Below, piece by piece: positions 41,440-49,954 of a stretch of 64,000 nucleotides of DNA. The notes below the pieces were generated by a model. The model saw only the letters and a program-made list of their open reading frames with translations. It made no database searches and was not told the origin of the DNA. The first letter of the stretch is position 1, and each line of letters starts with the position of its first letter. Origin of the DNA: Nostoc sp. MS1 (GTDB lineage: Bacteria; Cyanobacteriota; Cyanobacteriia; Cyanobacteriales; Nostocaceae); assembly GCF_019976755.1 (NCBI RefSeq), contig NZ_AP023441.1, forward strand, positions 310,001 through 374,000, written 5' to 3'. Both the position numbers and the translations under genes were made by a program.

Positions 41440-42648
41440 TTAAGCTACTGGTGTTGCTGCTTTCAAAGTAAAGATTTTCTCAATCACATCTTCTACTACC
41501 TTATCTGGTGTAGAAGCACCGGAAGTAACACCGACAACAATTTGTCCTGCTGGTAGCCAGTTTTCTGTAGTTACTAACTCACCATTTAATTGCCGATGTT
41601 CAATGGCATTTCTTGATTTAATTCTCTCAACACTATCGATATGGTAAGAAGGCAACCCACGTTCTTGGGCGATTTGTTGTAATTGAGTAGTATTAGATGA
41701 ATTAAAACCACCAATTACTATCATTAAATCAACCTTTTCTTGCACTAATTCTAACATCGCATCTTGACGTTCTTGAGTAGCGTCACAGATAGTATTAAAA
41801 CTTTGAAAATGCTGATTTAATTCCACTGGCCCATACTTTTGTAGCATGGTATGTTCAAATAGTTTACCAATTTGCTCAGTTTCACCTTTGAGCATTGTTG
41901 TTTGATTAGCAATACCAACTCTTTCTAAATCTGTATCAGGATCAAATCCTGCTGAACAAGCTTTAGCAAATTTTTGCAGAAATTCTTCTCTGTTACCACC
42001 GTGCAAAATATAATCAGCCACATATTGGGCTTCTTTTAAGTTTAAGACAATTAAATATTTGCCAGCGAAGGAACTAGTGGCAACAGTTTCTTCATGCTTA
42101 TATTTACCGTGAATAATTGAGGTATAGTCACCTTTTTTATGCTTTTCTACTGTATTCCAAACTTTCGATACCCAAGGACAAGTTGTATCAACAATTTTGC
42201 ATCCTTTATCGCTCAATAGCTGCATTTCTTGAACACTAGCACCAAAGGCAGGGAGAATTACTACATCATTATTAGCAACGACAGAAAAGTCTTTCTTCCC
42301 AGCTTCAATAGGTACGAATTGTACCTGCATCTCCTGCATACGTTGGTTTACCGAGGGATTATGAATAATTTCATTGGTAATCCAAATTCGTTCTGTGGGA
42401 AAATGCTTGCGAGTTTCGTAAGCCATCGCTACGGCGCGTTCCACACCCCAGCAAAAACCAAAGGCTTGGGCTAGGCGGATAGTGACATCACCCCTTTGCA
42501 GAGTGTAGTTGCGATCGCGTATTTCCTGAATTAAGCTACTCTGATACTCAGACTGCAATTGGGTAGCGACTTCCGCCTGATGTCCAAAGCCTTTACGGTT
42601 GTAATTTTCTGAATGTTGTAAGTTACGCTTAAAAGTTTTTGTATCCAT
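41440..42648 (-). CDS. ispH: 4-hydroxy-3-methylbut-2-enyl diphosphate reductase
   Basis: 402 residues from ATG 42648 (MDTKTFKRNL), the known cyanobacterial length; the frame continues 44 codons further up into heptameric repeat DNA, which I do not count. It is a [4Fe-4S] enzyme for the last step of the MEP isoprenoid pathway. Cluster cysteines are in GFCWGV, DTTCPW and the later region ICDATQERQ, with GGFNSSNT. Cyanobacteria use it to make chlorophyll phytyl tails, carotenoids and quinones. Confidence 0.96.
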   Translation of the reverse strand: MDTKTFKRNLQHSENYNRKGFGHQAEVATQLQSEYQSSLIQEIRDRNYTLQRGDVTIRLAQAFGFCWGVERAVAMAYETRKHFPTERIWITNEIIHNPSVNQRMQEMQVQFVPIEAGKKDFSVVANNDVVILPAFGASVQEMQLLSDKGCKIVDTTCPWVSKVWNTVEKHKKGDYTSIIHGKYKHEETVATSSFAGKYLIVLNLKEAQYVADYILHGGNREEFLQKFAKACSAGFDPDTDLERVGIANQTTMLKGETEQIGKLFEHTMLQKYGPVELNQHFQSFNTICDATQERQDAMLELVQEKVDLMIVIGGFNSSNTTQLQQIAQERGLPSYHIDSVERIKSRNAIEHRQLNGELVTTENWLPAGQIVVGVTSGASTPDKVVEDVIEKIFTLKAATPVA

Positions 42649-42712
42649 TGTTGTATTTGTTAATATCTTCTCTTTTTGATTCTCTCGCGCTATGAGGACA
42701 TTTGGGAAGGAG

Positions 42713-42740
42713 GCAGTTGACAGTTGACAGTTGACAGTTG
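42713..42740. repeat. STRR block (CAGTTGA)
   Basis: Four CAGTTGA heptamers upstream of ispH. Confidence 0.85.
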
Positions 42741-42744
42741 TTTT

Positions 42745-42800
42745 TTCTCCCCTACTTCCCCATCTCCCCCCGCTCCCCACTCCCTACTCCCCACTCCCCG
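42745..42800. repeat. STRR block (CCCCACT)
   Basis: Repeated CCCCACT/CTCCCTA heptamers between ispH and the SGNH hydrolase gene; the block overlaps the hydrolase 3' end. Confidence 0.8.
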
Positions 42801-43611
42801 CTTCCTGCTGATAAACTTGCAACGCGGTGCGCCAAACTACGTAACCTGCGGGGCTGAGGTGTAAGCCATCGCTGCTAAATTCTTGGCGAATATTGCCTTT
42901 TTGATTGATAAACAAGGGGTATAAATCCATGTATTTAACCCCTTGTCTGGTAGCGATACTTTGTAATTGCTGATTTAATTTCTGAATACGGCTGTTGGGA
43001 ATAGCTAAAAGTTTTTCTCGTCCTTCCCAAGTCGCTTCCTCTCCACCATGAGGCAAAATCGATTGGAGAAAAATCTTTGTTTTGGGGTGAGTTTTTCGTA
43101 GGTAACGAAGAATCTGTCGATGATTATCTAAGATGACATCATCACTAACACCGCGAATTAAGTCATTAATGCCAATCATGACAAAGATTGTATCCGGCTG
43201 AGTCTTGTCAAACAAACTCAATCTTTGCAATAGCCCACGGCTGGTTTCACCTGAAATTCCCTGATTGAGCCAATTTCTATCCTCTGGTAATAATTCCACC
43301 GGAAACCACAAACTCAAAGAATCCCCCGCTAATATGCTTAAGCGCGGGGGACGTTTTTCAGCAGCGACGTTGGCTTCCTGTTTGAGAATCTCTAGCCACT
43401 GTTGATAATTGAGTTGGTGGCGGGGGCCTAACTCTGGGGTAGCGGTTTGGGCTTGGTTGGCTGGAACTGATGCAGGTTCATTAGAAAAGACGGTCAATCT
43501 CTGCTTTTGCCAAATGAGCAGGATGACCGCCAGCATCAGTATGCCGTTGGATATGAGCGAGAAAAAAGCCCAAACAGGAAAGTGTTTTGCAGTTGACACG
43601 ACTAGCGACAT
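42784..43611 (-). CDS. SGNH/GDSL-type hydrolase with N-terminal membrane anchor
   Basis: 275 residues. A membrane segment (about 12-34, WAFFSLISNGILMLAVILL) is followed by a spacer and an SGNH core: block I ILAGDSLSLWF with the catalytic Ser, block III MIGINDL, and block V SSDGLHLSPAGY with the catalytic Asp/His. These proteins are esterases or lipases that modify lipids, polysaccharides or peptidoglycan. The anchor suggests action on the periplasmic side. The specific substrate is not known. Confidence 0.88.
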   Translation of the reverse strand: MSLVVSTAKHFPVWAFFSLISNGILMLAVILLIWQKQRLTVFSNEPASVPANQAQTATPELGPRHQLNYQQWLEILKQEANVAAEKRPPRLSILAGDSLSLWFPVELLPEDRNWLNQGISGETSRGLLQRLSLFDKTQPDTIFVMIGINDLIRGVSDDVILDNHRQILRYLRKTHPKTKIFLQSILPHGGEEATWEGREKLLAIPNSRIQKLNQQLQSIATRQGVKYMDLYPLFINQKGNIRQEFSSDGLHLSPAGYVVWRTALQVYQQEAGSGE

Positions 43612-43648
43612 CTACCAATGATTTGACTCAGATTTTAAATCGGGATGA

Positions 43649-43690
43649 GTCATTAGTCATTAGTCATTAGTCAACAGTCATTAGTCAACA
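43649..43690. repeat. STRR block (CATTAGT / CAACAGT)
   Basis: Three CATTAGT units, then CAACAGT, CATTAGT, CAACAG, between the amt stop and the SGNH hydrolase start. Confidence 0.85.
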
Positions 43691-43721
43691 GAGTTCTGAA
43701 CTATGGACTGTGGACTATGGA

Positions 43722-45137
43722 CTACTGCACAATGCGATCGCTAAACTCGGAGTTGTATCCTTCTTCTCCGTGTTCGTTGATGTCTAGTCCTTGGTATTCG
43801 GCTTCTTCTTTGACTCGTAAGCCAACGGTAGCATCAATAATCTTGAGAATTACCCAAGTGCCAACTGCGGCGATTACGTAAGCAATAAGAATTGCGACTA
43901 GTTCTACACCTAGTTCAGCAAAATTACCCTTGAGTACACCGTTTTTACCTGCTGAGTTTACTTCGGCAGTGGCAAAGACGGCGGTGAGGATGGCCCCGAC
44001 TGTACCACCAACACCATGTACTGGATAGGTATCTAAGGCATCATCAATATTTAGCTTATGTTTGAAACTGACGGCGTAGAAGCAAACGAAAGCGGTGATA
44101 AAACCAATCAAAATTGCGGCTAATGGTGTGACAAATCCGGCGGCTGGGGTAATACCTACTAAGCCTGCTACTGCCCCTGTGGCTGCACCTACGGCAGTGG
44201 GTTTACCGCGTAACCATGCTTCTAAAATTAACCACATTAAAGCGGCGGCGGCGGCTGCGGTGTTAGTAGCAACAAAGGCTGTTGTCGCCGGGTTGGTGAT
44301 TAAGTTACCAGAAGTACTACTAGCTATAGATAAGGCACTTCCTGCGTTGAAGCCAAACCAACCAAACCAGAGTAAGCCAGCACCTAACAAAATAAATGGG
44401 ACGTTGTGGGGAGGGGTGAGGCGGTCTGGATAGGTTTTGCGAGGGCCTAAGACGATCGCCGCAACAAGGGCCGATACACCTGAGCTAATGTGAACAACTG
44501 TACCGCCTGCAAAATCGAGCGCACCTAAGCCACCAGCTAAACCTAAAAATCCACCTTTTCCCCATACCATATGAGCTAGTGGTGTGTAAACAAAGGTTGA
44601 CCACAGCAACACAAATAAAGAATAGGCACGGAAGCTCATCCTTTCGGCGATCGCACCAGAGATTAAGGCTGGGGTGATAATGGCAAACATGGCTTGATAA
44701 ATCATGAATGCCTGATGGGGAATTGTTGGGGCATAGGAAACTACCTCTGCTGGAGCTGAACCTTGGAGATAACCTGTGGTTTCTAGCCCCACACCATTCA
44801 ATCCAAACCACTGTAAGCCACCAATAAATGGTAAGCCTGGGGCAAATGATAAACTATAACCCCATAAAACCCAGGTAACACCTACAATCGCCATCAATAC
44901 AAAACTCATCATCAATGTATTGAGAATATTGCGCGATCGCACAAAACCACCGTAAAAGAATGCTAATCCTGGTGTCATAAGTAGGACTAACGCTGCTGAT
45001 ATCAACATAAATGCTGTATCCCCAGTATCAGCAGGCGGTGGAGTAGTTGCGGGGGTTTGGGCAAAAGCATAGCCCATTATTGGCCATCCTAAAAGTACTA
45101 GAGTAGCTACCCCAACGATCAAAACTTTCTTAAACAC
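43722..45137 (-). CDS. amt: Ammonium transporter (Amt family), copy 1
   Basis: 471 residues. Signal-like N-terminus (VLIVGVATLVLLGWPIMGYAFA) and eleven membrane helices of the Amt fold. AFFYGGFVRSRN, the SFAPGLPF region, DFAGGTVVHISSG and FILLGAGLLWFGWFGFNAGSA contain the Amt signatures and pore His. It starts at GTG 45137 with GGGAG about 12 bases upstream. It imports ammonium across the inner membrane. Two overlapping GTA-N8-TAC sites (NtcA-like) lie just upstream. It sits 241 bp from the second amt gene in the same direction. Confidence 0.95.
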   Translation of the reverse strand: MFKKVLIVGVATLVLLGWPIMGYAFAQTPATTPPPADTGDTAFMLISAALVLLMTPGLAFFYGGFVRSRNILNTLMMSFVLMAIVGVTWVLWGYSLSFAPGLPFIGGLQWFGLNGVGLETTGYLQGSAPAEVVSYAPTIPHQAFMIYQAMFAIITPALISGAIAERMSFRAYSLFVLLWSTFVYTPLAHMVWGKGGFLGLAGGLGALDFAGGTVVHISSGVSALVAAIVLGPRKTYPDRLTPPHNVPFILLGAGLLWFGWFGFNAGSALSIASSTSGNLITNPATTAFVATNTAAAAAALMWLILEAWLRGKPTAVGAATGAVAGLVGITPAAGFVTPLAAILIGFITAFVCFYAVSFKHKLNIDDALDTYPVHGVGGTVGAILTAVFATAEVNSAGKNGVLKGNFAELGVELVAILIAYVIAAVGTWVILKIIDATVGLRVKEEAEYQGLDINEHGEEGYNSEFSDRIVQ

Positions 45138-45163
45138 GTTAATTTCTTTCTCCCAGATGACTA

Positions 45164-45185
45164 GTAACCTTGTATACTTAGTTAC
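45164..45185. promoter_or_regulatory. Two overlapping NtcA-like palindromes (GTA-N8-TAC)
   Basis: GTA-N8-TAC occurs at 45164-45177 and again at 45172-45185. NtcA activates nitrogen-responsive genes from such sites. They lie 27-48 bases before the amt start codon, closer than usual for an activator site, so repression or a very short leader is possible. Presence is certain; function is inferred. Confidence 0.45.
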
Positions 45186-45325
45186 ATTTCAATGCTTTTA
45201 GCTTAAGATATTTGTCTTACAAGCTACCCAGATTAATCTTTCCATAAAATTTAATCAAAAAATAATTCTTCTGGGGGTGTCTTTAGTCAATAGATTATGC
45301 TGTTGCTAATATTGAACTAATAGGG

Positions 45326-45355
45326 AAAAGCCTGGTTTTGGGAAAACCAGGTTTA
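45326..45355 (-). terminator. Terminator of the second amt gene
   Basis: Nine-bp stem CCTGGTTTT/AAAACCAGG around a three-base loop (45331-45351), with a short T run on the minus strand after it. Located 28 bases after the amt stop at 45379. Confidence 0.6.
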
Positions 45356-45378
45356 TGAGCTTCTAACGAAAAGATTGA

Positions 45379-46968
45379 TTAAGTAGTTGAGAAATCTTCA
45401 CCTTTCGAGTATTCACCAGATGATTTACCTTCTGTAAAGCCATCGGAACTAGCTTCTTTGAGGAATCCACTGTAGGCTTCCATACCGTGTTCACCAATAT
45501 CCAATCCTTCCAGTTCTTCTTCTCTGGTAACTCTAATACCTAAAGTGGCTTTCAGTGCTAGCCAAAAGACAGTGCTGAGGAGAACGGTAATTCCACCAAC
45601 AGAGAGAACACCAATTACTTGGGCAATTAATGAGTTAAAACCACCGCCAACAAATAAGCCATGTGGGCCGACTTTGCTACCAGCTGCGTCAACCATCCAA
45701 GAATAACCACCAGGGCCGACGGAAAATAGACCAACAGCTAAAGTACCCCAAATACCACAAACTAGGTGAACTGAAGTAGCACCTACAGGGTCATCAATGC
45801 CGAGTTTATCGAAAAATGGTACAGAGAAAACAACTAAAATGCCGGCGATTAAGCCAATAACTATGGAACTGGGAACGCTGACATAAGCACAGGAGGCGGT
45901 AATACCAACCAAACCGGCTAAAATGCCGTTGATAATCATTGACAGGTCTGGTTTACCTAAGTACACCCAAGCTGTAACAGTAGCAGCAATCCCACCAACT
46001 GCACCAGCCATGTTAGTTGTCAAGGCAATATGAGTAATGGCATTGGGGTCAGCAGCCATCACAGAACCAGGGTTAAAACCAAACCAACCCAACCACAGAA
46101 TTAAGCAACCCAAGGTAGCAATACTCATGTTGTGACCGGGTAAAGCCACAACTTGCTTATTTTGATATCTGCCAATACGGGGGCCAAGGAAGGCTGCACC
46201 CATCAAAGCTGCCCAGCCACCAACAGAGTGTACTACTGTAGAACCAGCAAAATCCCAAAACCCAAGGTCAGCTAACCAGCCAGCGCCCCAAATCCAATGT
46301 CCGGTGATGGGGTAAGCAATACCGACGAGTAGAAGGCTGAAAATTAAAAAGTCTACAAATTTAATTCTTTCTGCGACTGCACCAGAAACAATTGTGGCTG
46401 CGGTTCCAGCAAACACTAGCTGGAATAAGAACTTGGCGGCTAAAGGTACGCCTGTCCAGTTCAGCGCACTAAACACACCTTTGTAATCGGTTCCTATTGC
46501 AGGGCTGTTATCTGCCCCAGCTAGGAAAAATCCGTTCCAACCGATGAAATCATTACCATCGCCGAACATTAAGCCAAAACCAATTGCCCAAAATGCTACG
46601 GTCGATAAGGCAAATACAATCAGGTTTTTTGCTAGAACGTTAACAGCATTCTTCTGACGGCAGAAGCCGGTTTCTAACATACAAAAACCAGCATTCATAA
46701 AGAATACTAAAAAAGCGGCGATCGCTACCCAAAGAGTATCAAGTGCCACTTTCAAATCTGCCGTTGTTGGCCCTGCTGGGGCTTGGGCAACTGCCACATA
46801 ACTCCAACCTAAAACAATTAAACAAGCTAGAGGTATGCAGGCTTGCCAAGTAGGAGAGAGTCGTTTTACTAGATTAGATATCTTGTTTGTTGAGCTAGAT
46901 TGTCTATTCTGAGCGTAATTTCTTGCAGAAGAACGCCTATTGTTTGCCCTTGATTTCTGTTTGTACAT
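45379..46968 (-). CDS. amt: Ammonium transporter (Amt family), copy 2
   Basis: 529 residues from ATG 46968 (MYKQKSR); an in-frame TTG at 47016 is less likely. A basic Ser/Asn-rich N-terminal extension of about 55 residues precedes the signal-like segment (ACIPLACLIVLGWSYVAVAQA). The Amt core has DFAGSTVVHSVGGWAALMGA, LGCLILWLGWFGFNPGS and a long C-terminal cytosolic tail with EELEGLDIGEHGMEAY, which is the conserved C-terminal region that interacts with the pore. Function: ammonium uptake. It shares general layout with copy 1 but is clearly divergent. Confidence 0.95.
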   Translation of the reverse strand: MYKQKSRANNRRSSARNYAQNRQSSSTNKISNLVKRLSPTWQACIPLACLIVLGWSYVAVAQAPAGPTTADLKVALDTLWVAIAAFLVFFMNAGFCMLETGFCRQKNAVNVLAKNLIVFALSTVAFWAIGFGLMFGDGNDFIGWNGFFLAGADNSPAIGTDYKGVFSALNWTGVPLAAKFLFQLVFAGTAATIVSGAVAERIKFVDFLIFSLLLVGIAYPITGHWIWGAGWLADLGFWDFAGSTVVHSVGGWAALMGAAFLGPRIGRYQNKQVVALPGHNMSIATLGCLILWLGWFGFNPGSVMAADPNAITHIALTTNMAGAVGGIAATVTAWVYLGKPDLSMIINGILAGLVGITASCAYVSVPSSIVIGLIAGILVVFSVPFFDKLGIDDPVGATSVHLVCGIWGTLAVGLFSVGPGGYSWMVDAAGSKVGPHGLFVGGGFNSLIAQVIGVLSVGGITVLLSTVFWLALKATLGIRVTREEELEGLDIGEHGMEAYSGFLKEASSDGFTEGKSSGEYSKGEDFSTT

Positions 46969-47644
46969 GGTTGTGAAAACTAACCCTCCAACTAGCTTAA
47001 ACAGGGAAATATACAAGTGAATAGAAAAACTAACACCTCTATTTCTACACAGTGGCTAAGATAATTTTCCTTTAAAACCACTCGTTCACACATTGTCGAT
47101 TTAATTGATCCAATTAAAAGTTTAAGAAATTAAAGGTGCTTTTGTAAATATTTATTCCTTTAATCCTGAATAAATTATTTATCATATGTTATTTGGCACA
47201 TAATTATATATTCTTCATTAACTCTTTAATCAAGATAAAATATTATCTGCTATTGTTTTCATAACTTAAATGGTGGTTAGAATCATGCTGCCTCAAGTCA
47301 ACCAGTTTAATGAGGTAAATTAAACGAAATTTCGCCGAAGATTACCCAATTACTCCCAAAATCAACTCTGTTTAATAATGCTCATAACTCAAAACGCAAA
47401 TTGCAGGAATTATGCAAGTAACTCCTGTTCTAAAAGTTGAAATTCAACTCGCTTGTAAATAAATTTGATTGATTTTCTAGTTACTTAAACATTAATTCTG
47501 TATTCTGAGCTACAATTTTTATACTTGACAGAGATTTTTTTAGTTATTAAAAGTCAAATAAACTACTTCAATGCCACGCCAAGTCAGCAATTCACTATAA
47601 TTAGCTCTACTTAGCTATAAAACTATTAAGTTTTAATAAATTTG

Positions 47645-47676
47645 GTCATTAGTAATTAGTCATTAGTCCATAGTCA
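47645..47676. repeat. STRR block (CATTAGT / TAATTAG)
   Basis: Tandem heptamers of the same words as at 43649-43690. Confidence 0.75.
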
Positions 47677-47717
47677 AAAGCTATTCTCCTCTGCTCTTCT
47701 GCTTCCTCATTCTCCAC

Positions 47718-47812
47718 CCTACGGGTGAATCCTGCAGATACGCTGCGCGAGCGCGTAGCGTCTGTCTCCGACACGCTACGCGTTCGCGTTAGCGTCTCGT
47801 AGAGAACGTTAG
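47718..47812. repeat. Cluster of GC-rich palindromic repeats
   Basis: Several overlapping palindromes: ACGCTGCGCGAGCGCGTAGCGT and CGACACGCTACGCGTTCGCG types. They match the element inside gshB in core words (GCTACGC/GCGTAGC). The cluster lies 3' of purE. Confidence 0.8.
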
Positions 47813-47850
47813 AGAAGCAAGCTACATCTTCCCCCACTCCCTCATCTCCT

Positions 47851-48372
47851 TTAAGAAAGTTCTTGCTGTAAATACTGTTGATAGCCTAACTGTTCTAGCT
47901 TGGCTTGCTTTGCCATGACTGAGGCTGACAAGTTTTGACGGTACTGTTGGACTTTGGTTAGTAATTCTGGCTGCTGGGTGGCGAGTATCTGTATTGCTAA
48001 TAGTCCAGCATTTTTAGCATTACCGATCGCCACCGTAGCGACAGGGATACCCGCAGGCATTTGTACAATCGAGTATAGAGAATCTACGCCTTGTAAGTTT
48101 CTGGTAGCCACTGGGACACCAATTACAGGTAGGGGGGTGAGAGAGGCTACCATACCGGGGAGATGAGCTGCACCACCCGCACCTGCAATAATTACTTTAA
48201 TACCTCGATGGTGCGCCTGCTGGGCATATTCCACCATGCGTTCTGGTGTGCGATGGGCAGAAACGATCGCCACTTCATTTTCTACACCAAACTCATCGCA
48301 AATTGCGATCGCCTCTTTCATCGTGGGCAAATCTGAATCACTGCCCATAATAATGCCAACCAAAGGAGCCAT
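47851..48372 (-). CDS. purE: N5-carboxyaminoimidazole ribonucleotide mutase PurE
   Basis: 173 residues from ATG 48372 (MAPLVGIIMGSDSDLPTM); a GTG ten codons upstream is possible but unneeded. The motifs SDSDLPTM, SAHRTPERM, AGAGGAAHLPGMVA and GVP are the active-site set. Converts N5-CAIR to CAIR in purine synthesis. It is transcribed away from nagA. Confidence 0.97.
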   Translation of the reverse strand: MAPLVGIIMGSDSDLPTMKEAIAICDEFGVENEVAIVSAHRTPERMVEYAQQAHHRGIKVIIAGAGGAAHLPGMVASLTPLPVIGVPVATRNLQGVDSLYSIVQMPAGIPVATVAIGNAKNAGLLAIQILATQQPELLTKVQQYRQNLSASVMAKQAKLEQLGYQQYLQQELS

Positions 48373-48420
48373 AATTAATTCAAAATTCCAATTTTCTTTC
48401 ACCCATCTAGCATCTCATAG

Positions 48421-48496
48421 GGAGTGGGGAGTGAGGGAGATCAGGGAGAACAACTGTTGACTGTTGACTAATGACTATGGACTAATGACCAATGAC
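48421..48496. repeat. STRR-rich purE-nagA divergent region
   Basis: GGGGAGT, GAGGGAGA, CTGTTGA and CTAATGA heptamers in succession, fused to the nagA start (the first ATG belongs to an ATGACCA-type unit). Confidence 0.75.
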
Positions 48497-49637
48497 TATC
48501 GACATAATTAACGCTAAAGTTACCGGCTACCAGGGTTTACAGATGCTTTTGGTAAATCAGGCTGGGATAATTGAACAAATTTTGCCGATGGGAACTGTAT
48601 TCAAAAGGGTTCCGCCATCAGATTTACAAGTATTGGATGTGGCTGGGGATTGGGTTTCTTTGGGTGGGGTTGATTTGCAAATTAATGGTGCTTTGGGTTT
48701 GGCATTTCCTGATTTAGCGGCGGATAATGCCCATTTATTGAGTAAAATATGTGATTTCTTATGGAATGTGGGCGTAGATGGGTTTTTGCCTACATTGGTG
48801 ACAACTTCAGTGGAAAATATTCAGCGATCGCTTGCTGTCATTGCTGATTTTATCTCGACTGCTCAACTAGGTTCCCAAATCTTGGGCATACATCTGGAAG
48901 GCCCATTTTTGAACTACCAGAAGCGGGGCGCTCACCCAGCAGAATACTTATTACCTCTGACAATAGATGAAGTTAAACGAGTTTTGGGAGATTATGCCCA
49001 TGTTGTCAAAGTTATCACCCTAGCACCGGAGTTAGACACCACTGGCGAAGTGATCCCATATTTACGTTCTTTGGGAATAACTGTCAGTTTAGGACATTCT
49101 CAAGCCACAGCGAATCAAGCCCAAGATGCTTTTGCCTTGGGTGCGACGATGGTAACTCATGCCTTCAATGCTATGCCGCCTCTACATCACCGTGAACCGG
49201 GACTTTTGGGGGCGGCAATTACTAATCCTCATGTTATGTGTGGATTTATTGCTGATGGGCAACATGTTTCACCTATTATGTTGCAAATACTTTTGCGTGC
49301 TACTCCAGGGTTGTTTCTGGTGAGTGATGCCCTCGCCCCCCTTGGGCTACCGGATGGGGTGTATCCTTGGGATACTCGGCAGATAGAAGTAAAACAAGGT
49401 ACAGCAAGGCTACCAGACGGTACATTATCGGGAACGACTTTACCGTTATTGGTGGGGGTGGAGAACTTGGTGAAGTGGGGAATTTGTGACGTTGAAACTG
49501 CGATCGCTCTAGCTACGGATGCGCCAAGAAAAGCAATAGGTTTACCAGGAATTATACAAGATCAAGCTGCGAATTTATTACGCTGGCATTGGGATAATTC
49601 TACAAACCAACTTTCTTGGCGGCGGTTGTTATCTTAA
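48492..49637 (+). CDS. nagA: N-acetylglucosamine-6-phosphate deacetylase
   Basis: 381 residues. LQINGALGLAFPD, HLEGPFLNYQKRGAHP with the catalytic/metal-binding residues, VSLGHSQATANQA, THAFNAMPPLHHREPG and LVSDALAPLG match NagA. It removes the acetyl group from GlcNAc-6-P in amino-sugar salvage or peptidoglycan recycling. The start ATG lies inside repeat DNA and has no clear ribosome-binding site. No nagB is adjacent. Confidence 0.93.
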   Translation: MTIDIINAKVTGYQGLQMLLVNQAGIIEQILPMGTVFKRVPPSDLQVLDVAGDWVSLGGVDLQINGALGLAFPDLAADNAHLLSKICDFLWNVGVDGFLPTLVTTSVENIQRSLAVIADFISTAQLGSQILGIHLEGPFLNYQKRGAHPAEYLLPLTIDEVKRVLGDYAHVVKVITLAPELDTTGEVIPYLRSLGITVSLGHSQATANQAQDAFALGATMVTHAFNAMPPLHHREPGLLGAAITNPHVMCGFIADGQHVSPIMLQILLRATPGLFLVSDALAPLGLPDGVYPWDTRQIEVKQGTARLPDGTLSGTTLPLLVGVENLVKWGICDVETAIALATDAPRKAIGLPGIIQDQAANLLRWHWDNSTNQLSWRRLLS

Positions 49638-49638
49638 T

Positions 49639-49950
49639 TTATAAAGATGCAACGCATTTAACAGAGCGAACTTCCATCACATCGGAAATGTAACAAGTAC
49701 CGCCAAATTTATTGAGAATTGGTTTGATGTTTTCCACTACTGGTTTGACAAATTCAGGCTGACAGAAAGCGATGATATAAACGTTATCAACCATTATGGT
49801 ATCTAAATCTTCTGTTGTGCCACGTAATCCTTTACCTTCAACATTACGGATGACGGCGTGACCTTGTACACCTGATTTATCTAATCCTGCTAAAATTTTG
49901 CTCAATTCAAAAGCATTGGCAATAATTTCTATCTTTTTAACTAAGTGCAT
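49639..49950 (-). CDS. sbtB: PII-like carbon signalling protein SbtB
   Basis: 103 residues from ATG 49950 (MHLVKKIEIIA). It has the ferredoxin-like PII fold with a T-loop region (VEGKGLRGTTEDLDT). The C-terminus ends MEVRSVKCVASL and lacks the CGPEGC redox loop known from some SbtB proteins. SbtB binds adenine nucleotides including cAMP and c-di-AMP and controls the bicarbonate transporter SbtA. It is 4 bp downstream of sbtA in one operon. Confidence 0.92.
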   Translation of the reverse strand: MHLVKKIEIIANAFELSKILAGLDKSGVQGHAVIRNVEGKGLRGTTEDLDTIMVDNVYIIAFCQPEFVKPVVENIKPILNKFGGTCYISDVMEVRSVKCVASL

Positions 49951-49954
49951 ATTA

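Larger units (their letters stand above)
46969..47850. other. Long intergenic region upstream of amt copy 2
   Basis: About 880 bases. The part near the amt gene (46969-47640) is AT-rich with no gene. I found no perfect GTA-N8-TAC site; GTA-N8-TTC at about 47143 is close. The part near purE contains STRR heptamers at 47645-47676 and a GC-rich palindromic cluster at about 47718-47812. A 62-codon frame there (minus strand, 47649-47837) is only translated repeat. Confidence 0.5.

Noticed and set aside
42649..42780. 44-codon N-terminal extension of ispH
   Set aside because: It is translated STRR repeat DNA; the known protein starts MDTKTFKRN at 42648.
47649..47837. 62-codon minus-strand frame
   Set aside because: It consists of palindromic repeat and STRR DNA and has no domain.
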